Positions 35,729 through 45,478 of a stretch of DNA of 64,000 bases are shown here, piece by piece. The stretch is from the NCBI RefSeq assembly GCF_001445655.1, contig NZ_LNBE01000004.1:310001-374000 (forward strand). Direction: 5' to 3'. The stretch comes from Streptomyces roseifaciens (lineage in GTDB: Bacteria; Actinomycetota; Actinomycetes; Streptomycetales; Streptomycetaceae). Position 1 is the first letter of the stretch. Each line of letters begins with the position of its first letter. A program made the translations under genes and the position numbers. The notes under the pieces were generated by a model. That model was not told where the DNA came from. It worked only from the letters and a program-made list of their open reading frames with translations, and did not search any database.

Positions 35729-36811
35729 CTAGGGCTTACGGAACGCCCACTCCATGCGCGGCTCCATGACACACCGGAACACCCGCCGCACAGGCGACGT
35801 GCACAGCGCCGTCATGCCCGCGATCGCGATCAGGGTGACCACGACCTCGCCGACCGGCCCGCGGATCCACGCGGCCGCGTCGTACCACTCCCACCAGCGC
35901 GACAGCTTGATCAGGAAGCCGTGCAGCAGGTACCCGTACAGGGTCCCCGCGCCCAGCGCCGTGAACCACACCTTGCGGCGCGGCACCCAGGCCAGGAACC
36001 CCGCCGTGAGCACGGCCGCGCAGGCGAACAGGACGAAGGTCATCACCGGGGCCGTCCAGGCCGGCTCGTGCAGGTCCTGGACGGCGCTGCTGCGGTAGAG
36101 CCAGCCGGTGTCCAGCCGGGGCGCCAGCCAGTACGCGACGGCGATCGCCGCGGCGAAGACCGGCACCGCCGCGATCCGCACCCAGCGGCGCCGCACCATC
36201 TCGAAGTGCTCGCGGCGCAGGTGCAGTCCGATCACGAAGAACGGCAGGAACTGCAGCACCCGCTCCATGGCGAAGTCGCCGCCGACCTCGGGGGAGACCG
36301 CGGCCAGGACGGCCACGGCGAAGGCGACGGGGATCGGCCGGCGGATGAGCTTCCACACCGGGGTGGTCAGCCGCCAGATGAAGAGCGCGGCCAGGAACCA
36401 GTTCAGGTACCACGGGTTGAGCAGGGAAATGGGCTCCGGCGGCGCGTCGTCCTCCGCCCAGTGCTGGAAGTACGTGTAGGCGACTTCGAAGACCAGGTAC
36501 GGCACGACCACACCCGTGAGCAGGCGCTTGAGCTTGGCGGGGCTCAGATCGAAGCCGCGGGAGAAATAGCCGGATATCAGGATGAACGCCGGCATGTGGA
36601 AGGTGTACACGGTCATGTAGAGCGCCAGCGCGGCCCGGCTGGTGTGCGAGAGCGGCTCCCACGCGTGCCCCAGCGCCACGAGGACGATCGCGAGGTATTT
36701 CGCGTTGTCGAAAAAGGGATCGCGCTGTGCTGGGGCGGCGGGTGCGGACGCAGTGCCGGGCTGCCCCGAGGGGATCACCGCGCGGGCGGGAGGTGTGACA
36801 GCGGGGGACAT
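35729..36811 (-). CDS. Membrane acyltransferase family 3 (OafA/NodX-like)
   Basis: A 360-residue integral membrane protein with about ten helices that transfers acyl groups, usually acetyl, to surface or secreted carbohydrates. The first helix region DPFFDNAKYLAIVLVALGHAW includes the conserved catalytic-type His. ATG at 36811 is chosen with AGGG 8 nt upstream; a GTG at 36820 is possible. Convergent with the HD gene, 21 nt apart. Acceptor unknown. Confidence 0.85.
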   Translation of the reverse strand: MSPAVTPPARAVIPSGQPGTASAPAAPAQRDPFFDNAKYLAIVLVALGHAWEPLSHTSRAALALYMTVYTFHMPAFILISGYFSRGFDLSPAKLKRLLTGVVVPYLVFEVAYTYFQHWAEDDAPPEPISLLNPWYLNWFLAALFIWRLTTPVWKLIRRPIPVAFAVAVLAAVSPEVGGDFAMERVLQFLPFFVIGLHLRREHFEMVRRRWVRIAAVPVFAAAIAVAYWLAPRLDTGWLYRSSAVQDLHEPAWTAPVMTFVLFACAAVLTAGFLAWVPRRKVWFTALGAGTLYGYLLHGFLIKLSRWWEWYDAAAWIRGPVGEVVVTLIAIAGMTALCTSPVRRVFRCVMEPRMEWAFRKP

Positions 36812-37038
36812 CCGACGCACCCTAGCGGCGCCGAAGCCGCCGCCGCCACGCGGACCGTCAAGTCACCCGATTTCCACTGCCCACGGCTTTGCAGGCAGTT
36901 TCTGGACGAAGTGCCGATGAAATGTCACAGGCCCACGGAAACAGGCAAGTTGGTGGCACGATGGTTGACGGGCGAGGGCCGCGGGGAGCATGTCTCCCGG
37001 GCAGACCAGTGAGTATCCGACCGAGGGTGTGATCAGTT

Positions 37039-37233
37039 GTGGCCATTTCGCTGTCAGTGGTGCTGCTCTTGGCGATCGTGCTGGTGGTGCTCTTCCGCTC
37101 CGGCAGCATCAAGGGCGGCCCGGCACTCGTCGCCATCCTCTTCGGCTTCTTCCTCGCCTCGACGGGCATGGCGCCGTCGATCCAGAGGTTCCTGAACTCG
37201 ATCGCCGAGACGATAAACGGCATCAAGTTCTGA
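37039..37233 (+). CDS. Small two-helix membrane protein
   Basis: 64 residues, GTG start with GAGGGTG upstream. A first helix at about 3-20 (SLSVVLLLAIVLVVLF), a GSIKGGP turn, a second at about 28-45, then an amphipathic tail. A conserved companion of the tRNA-Gly/tig region in Streptomyces as I recall; function unknown. Confidence 0.7.
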   Translation: MAISLSVVLLLAIVLVVLFRSGSIKGGPALVAILFGFFLASTGMAPSIQRFLNSIAETINGIKF

Positions 37234-37312
37234 GCCGCCCGGACGGCGTTCCCCGGGTAGGACACGGGAACGCCACGGGAAACCGGCAGGGGACCCGGCA
37301 GAGGAACGACAA

Positions 37313-37337
37313 ACGCCTCCGGCAGGGCCGGAGGCGT
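37313..37337. terminator. Hairpin shared by small membrane gene and tRNA-Gly
   Basis: ACGCCTCCGG pairs with CCGGAGGCGT (10 bp, 5-nt loop), lying beyond the ends of two convergent genes. Confidence 0.7.
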
Positions 37338-37343
37338 CGGTGG

Positions 37344-37414
37344 AGCGGGCGACGGGAATCGAACCCGCGTAGCCAGTTTGGAAGACTGGGGCTCTACCAT
37401 TGAGCTACGCCCGC
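37344..37414 (-). tRNA. tRNA-Gly (anticodon UCC)
   Basis: A 71-nt cloverleaf: acceptor GCGGGCG/CGCCCGC, D-arm with AGCTCAATGGTAGAGC, anticodon stem CCAGT/ACTGG with loop CTTCCAA (anticodon TCC), T-arm GGGTTCGATTCCC. CCA is encoded at 37341-37343. Confidence 0.97.
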
Positions 37415-37612
37415 ATGCGCCGCGAACCCGGACAGGGCCGTGCGGCACGTTGTGCATCGTAGCGGGTCCGGGCCGTGCATCGCACGTCACCCCTTCGGCC
37501 CTCCGCCGCGCGCCGCTTCCGCGCCGCCTCCGCGCCGCCCCGTGCTTCCCGGCGCCGACGTTAATCAGGCCACTGTTACCCCCGCGGGCATGTACCCTAC
37601 GTCTCGCACTTA

Positions 37613-37686
37613 CGGGGTGTGGCGCAGCTTGGTAGCGCGTCCGCTTTGGGAGCGGAAGGTCGTCGGTTCGAATCCGGCCACCCCGA
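37613..37686 (+). tRNA. tRNA-Pro (anticodon UGG)
   Basis: A 74-nt cloverleaf: acceptor CGGGGTG/CACCCCG, anticodon stem CCGCT/AGCGG with loop containing TTTGGGA (anticodon TGG), T-arm with GGTTCGAATCC. CCA is encoded at 37687-37689. A TACCCT -10-like hexamer lies at 37593. Confidence 0.97.
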
Positions 37687-37846
37687 CCACACGACCACGG
37701 TCAAGATCACATTGTGGGGCTCATCCTGCTTGCGGTTACTATGCAAGCTGCGCGCCCGTGTGTCTGCACCACCGAGTCTGCCTACCGGGCGCGATCCGCT
37801 GAACCTCAGCAGAATCACCAGAAGTCAGCCCCAAGGAGACCGAACC

Positions 37847-39199
37847 GTGAAGAGCGCCGTGGAGACCCTGAACCCGACTCGGGTTCGGCTCACTGTCGAG
37901 GTGCCCTTCGAGGAGCTCAAGGCCAGCCTCGACGCGGCGTACAAGAAGATCAACCAGCAGGTCACGGTGAAGGGCTTCCGTCAGGGCAAGATCCCGGCCC
38001 GTGTCATCGACCAGCGCTTCGGCCGCGGTGCGGTGCTGGAGGAGGCCGTCAACGACGCGCTTCCGAAGTTCTACACCGAGGCGATCAACGAGGCCGAGCT
38101 GAACCCGCTGGGTCAGCCCGAGGTCGACATCACGGAGCTGAAGGACGGCGAGCTGCTGGCCTTCACCGCCGAGGTGGACATCCGCCCGACCCTGGAGATC
38201 CCGGACTACTCCGGCATCGAGGTCACCGTCGACTCCGTCGAGGTCACCGACGAGGACGTCGAGAAGTCGCTCGAGCAGCTGCGCGACCGCTTCGCGACCA
38301 CCTCCCCCGTCGAGCGCGCCGCCGCCGAGGGTGACATCGTCACCGTCGACCTGGAGGCCAAGGTCGACGGCGAGGTCCTCGAGGACGGCGTCGCCAAGGG
38401 CGTCGACTACACCATCGGCTCCGGCCAGCTGCTCGACGGCATCGACGAGGCCGTGACCGGTCTCGAGGCCGGCGGCACCGCCACCTTCACCTCCGAGCTC
38501 AAGGGCGGTTCCGCCGAGGGCAAGGAGGCCGAGGTCAAGGTCGACGTCACCGCCGTCAAGTCCCGCGAACTGCCGGAGCTCGACGACGACTTCGCCCAGC
38601 TGGCGAGCGAGTTCGACACGCTGGAGGAGCTGCGCGCCGACAGCCGCAAGCGCCTCGAGCGGATGAAGAAGTTCGACCAGGCCACGCAGGCCCAGGAGAA
38701 GGTCCTCGACGAGCTGATCAAGCTGGTCGAGGTCCCGATGCCGGAGAAGCTGCTCGAGGACGAGGTCAACACCCGCAAGCACAACCTCGAGCACCACCAG
38801 CTGGGCCAGATGGGCCTGGACCTGGCGAAGTACCTGGAGATCCAGGGCAAGTCCGCCGAGGAGTTCGACGCCGAGCTCAAGGAGCAGGCCGAGAAGGGCA
38901 TCAAGACCCAGTTCATCCTCGACGAGATCGTCAACAAGGAGAAGGTCTCGGTCGGCCAGGAGGAGCTCACCGAGCACCTCATGCGCCGTGCCCAGTCCTC
39001 CGGCATGAGCCCCGACCAGTTCGCCCAGGCGGTCGTCGAGGGCGGCCAGGTCCCGATGCTGGTCGGCGAGGTCGCCCGCGGCAAGGCGCTGGCCACCGTG
39101 GTCGAGGCCGCCACCGTCAAGGACGCGTCCGGCGAGGTCATCAGCCTGGACGACGAGGACGAGGACGGCGAGACCGCCGAGGCCACCACCGAGGCCTGA
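37847..39199 (+). CDS. tig: Trigger factor, ribosome-associated chaperone
   Basis: Binds nascent chains at the ribosome exit and has peptidyl-prolyl isomerase activity. 450 residues: ribosome-binding N-terminal domain with the signature [12 protein letters not shown] (family GFRxGKxP), central FKBP-type domain, and a long helical C-terminal chaperone domain, ending in an acidic tail. GTG start with AAGGAG 8 nt upstream. It precedes the clpP1-clpP2-clpX genes, the usual bacterial order. Confidence 0.97.
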   Translation: MKSAVETLNPTRVRLTVEVPFEELKASLDAAYKKINQQVTVKGFRQGKIPARVIDQRFGRGAVLEEAVNDALPKFYTEAINEAELNPLGQPEVDITELKDGELLAFTAEVDIRPTLEIPDYSGIEVTVDSVEVTDEDVEKSLEQLRDRFATTSPVERAAAEGDIVTVDLEAKVDGEVLEDGVAKGVDYTIGSGQLLDGIDEAVTGLEAGGTATFTSELKGGSAEGKEAEVKVDVTAVKSRELPELDDDFAQLASEFDTLEELRADSRKRLERMKKFDQATQAQEKVLDELIKLVEVPMPEKLLEDEVNTRKHNLEHHQLGQMGLDLAKYLEIQGKSAEEFDAELKEQAEKGIKTQFILDEIVNKEKVSVGQEELTEHLMRRAQSSGMSPDQFAQAVVEGGQVPMLVGEVARGKALATVVEAATVKDASGEVISLDDEDEDGETAEATTEA

Positions 39200-39250
39200 G
39201 CCCCGGCAGCCGCATAGGGCGGCCGCTCAGGCAGCCGCACAGCAGCTACG

Positions 39251-39286
39251 GACGGGTCCGGACGTTTTCACGCGTCCGGGCCCGTC
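39251..39286 (+). terminator. Terminator downstream of tig
   Basis: GACGGGTCCGGACG pairs with CGTCCGGGCCCGTC (one G-T wobble), loop of 8 nt including TTTT. Confidence 0.75.
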
Positions 39287-39394
39287 CGCGTCCCCGGGTG
39301 CCCCAGGGTGCCCGGGGGCGCCCGGCGCGCCTCGAAGGCGCCTCAAAGGGCCTCCGCCGGCCTCTGCGGGCTGCTGTGCGACCTGCGGAACCTG

Positions 39395-39408
39395 CGCTCA
39401 GAGCGAAC
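39395..39408. promoter_or_regulatory. ClgR-box-like site upstream of clpP1
   Basis: On the minus strand GTTCGC-TCTGA-GCG matches the Streptomyces ClgR consensus GTTCGC-N5-GCG exactly. It lies about 180 nt before the clpP1 start and just upstream of a plausible promoter (GCGTTAGGGT near 39443). Confidence 0.75.
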
Positions 39409-39576
39409 AGTTCCTGATGCGGGATGGCGCCCGCCGAACAGCGCGTTAGGGTCCGTAGATACGAGGGCAGGGGAGACATGGCAGCGCGCCGGCGAGCAGT
39501 CCGGCCGAGCCGGACCCCGGTCCCCGGAGAAGACGCGGAGACGGCCCGTTGCCGTCAGAGACGAGCAGGTGGATAC

Positions 39577-40194
39577 GTGACGAATCTGATGCCTTCCGCC
39601 GCCGGTGAGATCGCCATCGGTGGTGGCCTCGGCGACCAGGTCTACAACCGGCTGCTCGGGGAGCGGATCATCTTCCTCGGCCAGCAGGTCGACGACGACA
39701 TCGCCAACAAGATCACGGCGCAGATGCTCCTCCTGGCCGCCGACCCGGACAAGGACATCTACCTCTACATCAACAGCCCCGGCGGCTCGGTGACGGCCGG
39801 CATGGCGGTCTACGACACCATGCAGTACATCCCGAACGACGTGGTCACCATCGGCATGGGCCTCGCGGCCTCGATGGGCCAGTTCCTGCTGACCGGCGGC
39901 ACCCCGGGCAAGCGCTTCGCGCTGCCCAACACCGACATCCTCATGCACCAGGGGTCCGCGGGCCTCGGCGGCACCGCCTCGGACATCAAGATCCAGGCCG
40001 AGCAGCTGCTGCGCACCAAGAAGCGCATGGCCGAGATCACCGCGCACCACACCGGCCAGACCGTGGAGACGATCATCCGCGACGGTGACCGGGACCGCTG
40101 GTTCACCGCGCAGGAGGCCAAGGAGTACGGGATCATCGACGAGATCATCACCCACGCTTCCGGCGTTCCGGGCGGCGGCGGCACCGGGGCCTGA
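39577..40194 (+). CDS. clpP1: ClpP1, ATP-dependent protease proteolytic subunit
   Basis: Serine protease subunit forming tetradecamers with partner ATPases such as ClpX. 205 residues from the GTG at 39577 (AGGTGG 4 nt upstream). Catalytic Ser99 in GLAASMGQ, His124 in LMHQGS, and Asp in GDRDRWF. An alternative ATG at 39478 with GGGGAG close upstream would add 33 Arg-rich residues, a possible propeptide. In S. lividans this operon is activated by ClgR, and a matching box lies upstream. Confidence 0.93.
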   Translation: MTNLMPSAAGEIAIGGGLGDQVYNRLLGERIIFLGQQVDDDIANKITAQMLLLAADPDKDIYLYINSPGGSVTAGMAVYDTMQYIPNDVVTIGMGLAASMGQFLLTGGTPGKRFALPNTDILMHQGSAGLGGTASDIKIQAEQLLRTKKRMAEITAHHTGQTVETIIRDGDRDRWFTAQEAKEYGIIDEIITHASGVPGGGGTGA

Positions 40195-40287
40195 GCCCCG
40201 GCGCAGTACGTACCGCCAGAGAGCCCGCTTCCGGGCCGGGAAGCTGCTTCCCGGCCCATCGACCGCCACCAGGATGGTGAAACCCGC

Positions 40288-40941
40288 ATGAACATCTCGT
40301 CCCCGAGCGGCCTGTACACCGGCCCCCAGGCCGAGGCCCGCTACGTCGTCCCGCGCTTCGTCGAGCGCACCTCCCAGGGCGTCCGCGAGTACGACCCGTA
40401 CGCGAAGCTCTTCGAAGAGCGCGTGATCTTCCTCGGCGTGCAGATCGACGACGCCTCCGCCAACGACGTCATGGCGCAGCTGCTGTGCCTGGAGTCGATG
40501 GACCCGGACCGCGACATCTCGATCTACATCAACAGCCCCGGCGGCTCGTTCACGGCCCTCACGGCCATCTACGACACGATGCAGTTCGTGAAGCCGGACA
40601 TCCAGACGGTCTGCATGGGCCAGGCCGCCTCCGCCGCCGCGATCCTGCTCGCGGCCGGCACCCCGGGCAAGCGCATGGCCCTGCCCAACGCCCGCGTGCT
40701 GATCCACCAGCCCTCCAGCCAGACGGGCCGCGAGCAGCTCTCCGACCTGGAGATCGCCGCGAAGGAGATCATGCGGATGCGCACCCAGCTGGAGGAGATG
40801 CTGGCCAAGCACTCCACCCAGCCGATCGAGAAGATCCGGGACGACATCGAGCGCGACAAGATCCTCACGGCCGAGGACGCGCTCGCCTACGGCCTGGTCG
40901 ACCAGATCGTTTCTACCCGCAAGAGTTCCGTAAACGTTTGA
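40288..40941 (+). CDS. clpP2: ClpP2, ATP-dependent protease proteolytic subunit
   Basis: Second proteolytic subunit, 217 residues, 93 nt after clpP1 and likely cotranscribed. Catalytic Ser115 in GQAASAAA, His140 in LIHQPS, Asp in [10 protein letters not shown]. The N-terminal 30 residues extend beyond the mature fold and are probably removed during maturation. ATG start. Confidence 0.95.
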   Translation: MNISSPSGLYTGPQAEARYVVPRFVERTSQGVREYDPYAKLFEERVIFLGVQIDDASANDVMAQLLCLESMDPDRDISIYINSPGGSFTALTAIYDTMQFVKPDIQTVCMGQAASAAAILLAAGTPGKRMALPNARVLIHQPSSQTGREQLSDLEIAAKEIMRMRTQLEEMLAKHSTQPIEKIRDDIERDKILTAEDALAYGLVDQIVSTRKSSVNV

Positions 40942-41083
40942 TCGCCGTGCCGCTGGTATCCCCCTTGAGCCGACCGAGTAAGGCCAAGGGGGGCCCGCTC
41001 GGGGGGCCCGGCAAGGTACCGTCGATAGGCAAGCACCCGGGTTCGCAGTGCAAGGCGGATCCCAGGCGAAGGGGAAGCACCTC

Positions 41084-42373
<1,290 letters not shown>

Positions 42374-42398
42374 GCGCTGCGCTGAGCTGAGCTCGCGC

Positions 42399-42437
42399 AA
42401 GGGGTGCCCGGCGGATCGCCGGGTGCCCCTTTCTTGT
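42399..42437 (+). terminator. Rho-independent terminator of clpX
   Basis: GGGGTGCCCGGCG pairs perfectly with CGCCGGGTGCCCC (13 bp, loop GAT), followed by TTTCTTGTT. Confidence 0.93.
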
Positions 42438-42450
42438 TGTCTGCGGGTTC

Positions 42451-42846
42451 GTGGAACTGGTGAACGGGCTGGGCCCACTGGACGCGCCGGCGCGTGCCCT
42501 GGGAACGGTTGGCGAAGAGTCCGTCGCGTACTACTCGGAACTGCTGGAGATCGGCCTGGGAGAGACCCCGGCGAGGGAGACCTGGAGGAACCTGATGACC
42601 ATCCGTACGTACTTCCCCGGCCGGGGCACCCTCGTCGAGGAGACGCTCCTGGAGGGCACGGCCAAGGGCGAGGCCAAGGGTAAGGCGGAGATGGTGTTGC
42701 GCGTGCTGGAGCACCGTGGGGTTCCGGTGTCCGACAGGGACCGGGAGCGCATCGCGGAGTGCACGGATCTGGGCATCGTGCAGGGCTGGGCCGACCGCGC
42801 CTTCACCGTCGCCTCCATCGAGGAGCTCTTCGGCGAGGAGAGCTGA
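42451..42846 (+). pseudogene. C-terminal remnant of an Rpn/DUF4351-like Streptomyces protein
   Basis: 131 residues resembling only the C-terminal third of a multicopy Streptomyces family of PD-(D/E)xK, Rpn/transposase-like proteins: TWRNLMTIRTYFPGRGTLVE, a charged GTAKGEAKGKAEMVL helix, and VSDRDRERIAECTDLGIVQG. Full-length members are around 300 residues by my recollection; the nuclease domain is missing and the frame opens right after the clpX terminator with no ribosome-binding site. Confidence 0.6.
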
Positions 42847-42861
42847 GCGGTAGCGTGGAAG

Positions 42862-42890
42862 AGGGCGTCCGGACGAGTGCCGGGCGCCCT
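42862..42890 (+). terminator. Hairpin between the Rpn remnant and the ACT gene
   Basis: AGGGCGTCCGG pairs with CCGGGCGCCCT (one mismatch, 7-nt loop), followed by TT. Confidence 0.65.
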
Positions 42891-42929
42891 TTCGTGTGTC
42901 CGTGCACGCTCGTACGTAGGGTGGCGGGC

Positions 42930-43331
42930 ATGGCAGGAGAACGCGATCTGACGAAGCTGCTGGGCGGTATGCGGCCCGTGCTCAACGGCGGGCGGTACGT
43001 GTACGGGACGGTGGAGGGGGAGGCCCCGGCGGGTGTGGCCCCCGTCGTGACGGTGAGGGAACCGGAAGGCCTCACCGTGGTCGTACGGCAGGAGGAGGCC
43101 GACGCGGCCGGCCTGGCGTACGAGTACGTGGCGGGCTGGATCACGCTGCAGGTCCATTCGGCGCTGGAGGCGGTAGGCCTCACGGCAGCAGTCGCCCAGG
43201 CCCTCGCCCAGGCCGACCTCAGCTGCAACGTCGTGGCGGGCTTCCACCACGACCACCTCTTCGTCCCGTACGAGCGGGCGGAGGAGGCGGTGAGCCTGCT
43301 GGAGGCGCTGGCGGAGGGGGCGGGGGAGTAG
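42930..43331 (+). CDS. Stand-alone ACT-domain protein
   Basis: A 133-residue protein with two ACT-like beta-alpha-beta modules: VTVREPEGLTVVVRQEEADAA, then WITLQVHSALEAVGLTAAVA and CNVVAGFHHDHLFVPYERAE. This layout matches ACT_7/CASTOR-like small proteins that bind amino acids. No enzyme domain is attached and there is no obvious metabolic neighbour. ATG start with GGGTGGCGGG upstream. Confidence 0.75.
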   Translation: MAGERDLTKLLGGMRPVLNGGRYVYGTVEGEAPAGVAPVVTVREPEGLTVVVRQEEADAAGLAYEYVAGWITLQVHSALEAVGLTAAVAQALAQADLSCNVVAGFHHDHLFVPYERAEEAVSLLEALAEGAGE

Positions 43332-43522
43332 CCGGCCCGTTCTCGTTCCAGTGCGGCGTTCCAGGCGGGCGGTGTTTCCGCAGGTCGGGTTGGGTGGAAA
43401 TGTTCCGGTGTCCCGAATGATGCGGTGGATCTTGTGAGCGCGGGAGAGTGAGAGACAGGCTGGCGACACGCCCCGGGCAACTCCGCCCCAGGGGGCGTTC
43501 GGCAACCCTTGGAGACACTCGT

Positions 43523-44053
43523 ATGCGTACCGCCCGCATCACCGCCACCGGCCTCGCCCTCGCAGCCACGCTGCTCGTCGGCACCGCCGCCGCCACGACT
43601 GCTCAGGCGCAGGCCGCGGAACCGGCGGCGACGTCCATCCCGGCCTGCTCCTTGAGCAACACCAAGGTCACGGTCCAGAACGTGTCCCGCCCGATCAACC
43701 ACCAGCTGCTGACGGCCACCAACACCAGCTCCCAGCCGTGCTTCGCCTATGCCCACCCGCACCTCGCTTTCGACGCCGCGCAGCACGTGGTGCCGGTCGT
43801 GGAGGACTCCATCCCGCAGGCCGTCGTCACGTTGGAGCCCGGCCAGTCCGCGTACGCGGGCATCAACCTGTCCGCCGCCGACGGCTCCGGCACGGACGGG
43901 CGCACCGCGAGCGTCCTGCGGGTGAGCTTCGACGAGGGCGACGGCACGCAGAGCCGGGCGCGCACGGTGAAGCTCCCCAAGGACACGTGGGTCGACAGCA
44001 AGGCGGCGGTGACGTACTGGCAGAGCGACGTCGAAAGCGCCCTGATGTGGTGA
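43523..44053 (+). CDS. Secreted DUF4232-domain protein
   Basis: 176 residues. Signal peptide (RTARITATGLALAATLLVG, Ala-rich cleavage region TAQAQA) followed by a beta-sandwich domain with two cysteines (IPACSLSN and QPCFAYAHP), conserved LTATNTSSQPC and ALQPGQSAYAGI-like features of DUF4232. ATG fixed by TTGGAGAC upstream. Probably extracellular or cell-wall-associated; function unknown. Confidence 0.8.
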   Translation: MRTARITATGLALAATLLVGTAAATTAQAQAAEPAATSIPACSLSNTKVTVQNVSRPINHQLLTATNTSSQPCFAYAHPHLAFDAAQHVVPVVEDSIPQAVVTLEPGQSAYAGINLSAADGSGTDGRTASVLRVSFDEGDGTQSRARTVKLPKDTWVDSKAAVTYWQSDVESALMW

Positions 44054-44185
44054 AGCCGCGGACGGCTCAAGGCAGCCCGGGTGGTGGCTGATTAGGGCTC
44101 TGGCCAGGGGAGGCGGGGTGGGCGAGCATGCGGTGGGTCCGGCCCGGTTTCGGGCCCACGTATCCCCGACGTTCAGGAGAAGGTC

Positions 44186-44605
44186 ATGGCCGGTCACTTC
44201 ATCCTCAAGAGCATCAGCAACAGCGATCTGACCATCGCGACGAGTAAGGGCGCCGCTTGGTCCCCCCTCCAGCACGCCAACGTCGGTTGGAACGCGGCCT
44301 CGCGTGCCGTGCTGTCCAAGGCCCTCTCCGGCCAGTCGATCGGCAACCGCGACGGCTTACCGCCCCACCGCTACCTGGAGTCCAAGGTCAGCACCGGCCC
44401 GACGCTGGAGAAGTACCTGCGCAGCGCCGGCTGGGCCGACCTGCTCATCCGCCCGGCCAGCCCGGGCCTGGGGCTCCGCGAGCTGAGCCCGAAGGCCAAG
44501 GCGGCCTGGGACCGCGGCGACCGCACCGGCGCCCTGGTCGAGCAGTTCCTGCACGGCACGGCGACCGTGGAGGTGTACTACATCAACGGGACCGAGATGA
44601 GCTGA
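44186..44605 (+). CDS. Unknown 139-aa protein with a TTA codon
   Basis: A 139-residue soluble protein I do not recognise. It is helix-rich (NAASRAVLSKALSGQSIG, SPKAKAAWDRGDRTGALVEQ) with a C-terminal beta strand (ATVEVYYINGTEM). Codon 58 is TTA (44357-44359). In Streptomyces TTA is read only by the bldA tRNA, so translation should be tied to development or stationary phase. ATG with GGAGAAGG upstream. I found no in-frame TTA in the other genes. Confidence 0.65.
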   Translation: MAGHFILKSISNSDLTIATSKGAAWSPLQHANVGWNAASRAVLSKALSGQSIGNRDGLPPHRYLESKVSTGPTLEKYLRSAGWADLLIRPASPGLGLRELSPKAKAAWDRGDRTGALVEQFLHGTATVEVYYINGTEMS

Positions 44606-45064
44606 GCGGGGGCTGGGGTCAAGGCAGGCCGGCGGGGGGCAGGTGGGGGCTCGGGTCCGGTGTGTTGGCTGTGTGGTGGGTGGGGTGTTGAGCGCCGTAC
44701 TCCTGCCGTCACGGATGCGGCTGCGTGAGGAGACCTTGCGCTCCGGCCGTGGCTGAGGGTGAGCGGGCTGCTGCCGCGATGTGGTTCCTGCCGTCGTGGG
44801 CGCTTCGCTCAGCTCGGCACCGTAGTGGCCGGGCGTCCGGCTGTCCCGCGGTGGGGACTCTTGTGGCACGGGGTGCCTGGTGGGCTGCTGAGGCGCTCGA
44901 CCGCCATCTTGAGTCACTTATCCGCCGCCCTACGGCGCAGGCCGGTGGATTTCCGCGCCCAAGTGCATCCCGCAGCCGGACGAGCAACCACGACGGTGCC
45001 GCGCTGAGCGAAGCACCCATGACGTGCCCGGCCACATCGCGGCAGCTGCCAGCCTGTCTTGACC
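44606..45064. other. 459-bp non-coding region with long inverted repeat
   Basis: No convincing gene. G-rich at the left end (about 44610-44690), then a 74-bp imperfect inverted repeat around a 129-bp centre. Confidence 0.55.
44770..45046. repeat. 74-bp imperfect inverted repeat
   Basis: Left arm 44770-44843 and right arm 44973-45046 match as reverse complements at 59 of 74 positions without gaps. Shared blocks are GCTGCCGCGATGTGG, GCTTCGCTCAGC, CGGCACCGT and CGTCCGGCTG. The spacer is 129 bp. Confidence 0.75.
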
Positions 45065-45307
45065 TCAGCCGTCCTGCGGCTGCGGGGAGACGTACGAGCC
45101 CAAGCCCGGTTCCGTGTAGATGAGCCCCTCCTCGCGCAGTCCACGGTGGACCTTGTGGGCCGTCATGGCCGCGATGCCGAACTCTTCGGTGAGTTGGTTG
45201 ATTGACGGAACGCGCGAGCGGGGCGGGTACGTGCCGTCCTTGATGCGTTGCCGGATCACTTCGGCCACTTGGCGCCAGCGCGGGATGTCAGGAGCGAATT
45301 CGACCAC
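45065..45307 (-). CDS. Small GntR-family transcriptional regulator
   Basis: 80 residues, essentially only the winged helix-turn-helix: PRWRQVAEVIRQRIKDGTYP, SVPSINQLTEEFGIAAMTAHKV-type recognition region, then LREEGLIYTEPGLGSYV. No effector-binding domain. GTG start. A GTTCC-containing palindrome lies 4-20 nt upstream, suggesting autoregulation and control of the divergent gene. Such truncated GntR proteins are frequent near integrative elements and in Streptomyces regulator/partner pairs. Confidence 0.85.
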   Translation of the reverse strand: MVEFAPDIPRWRQVAEVIRQRIKDGTYPPRSRVPSINQLTEEFGIAAMTAHKVHRGLREEGLIYTEPGLGSYVSPQPQDG

Positions 45308-45310
45308 ATG

Positions 45311-45392
45311 GGAACGCTACGTGTTCCAAGTGTTCACTGCAATGCACAGATATCTTCGTTCCCTTAGTTATCTACGGGCCCTATGGTTCCCT
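45311..45392. promoter_or_regulatory. GTTCC operator-like cluster between GntR and its divergent gene
   Basis: GGAAC-N7-GTTCC at 45311-45327, a further GTTC at 45332, and two GTTCCCT copies at 45358 and 45386. A -10-like TAGGCT follows at 45397 for the rightward gene. Confidence 0.5.
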
Positions 45393-45478
45393 GCGCTAGG
45401 CTCTCCGCGTTGTGGAAGACCCCGGCGACCGCTGGCACGGTCCCGGGGCGTGGCCAACGCCTACGTAGGAGCGTCGAC

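Noticed and set aside
37344..37686. tRNA genes as integration site of a mobile element
   Set aside because: No integrase, excisionase or duplicated tRNA 3' end was seen beside tRNA-Gly or tRNA-Pro.
39478..39576. Longer clpP1 start at ATG 39478
   Set aside because: Possible, but the Shine-Dalgarno is only about 2 nt from the ATG and the apparent conservation of the region is explained by the AGGTGG site of the GTG start.
44709..45123. Overlapping Arg/Ser-rich reading frames across the inverted repeat
   Set aside because: They occur on both strands, lack ribosome-binding sites, have composition typical of non-coding GC-rich DNA, and are explained by the repeat.
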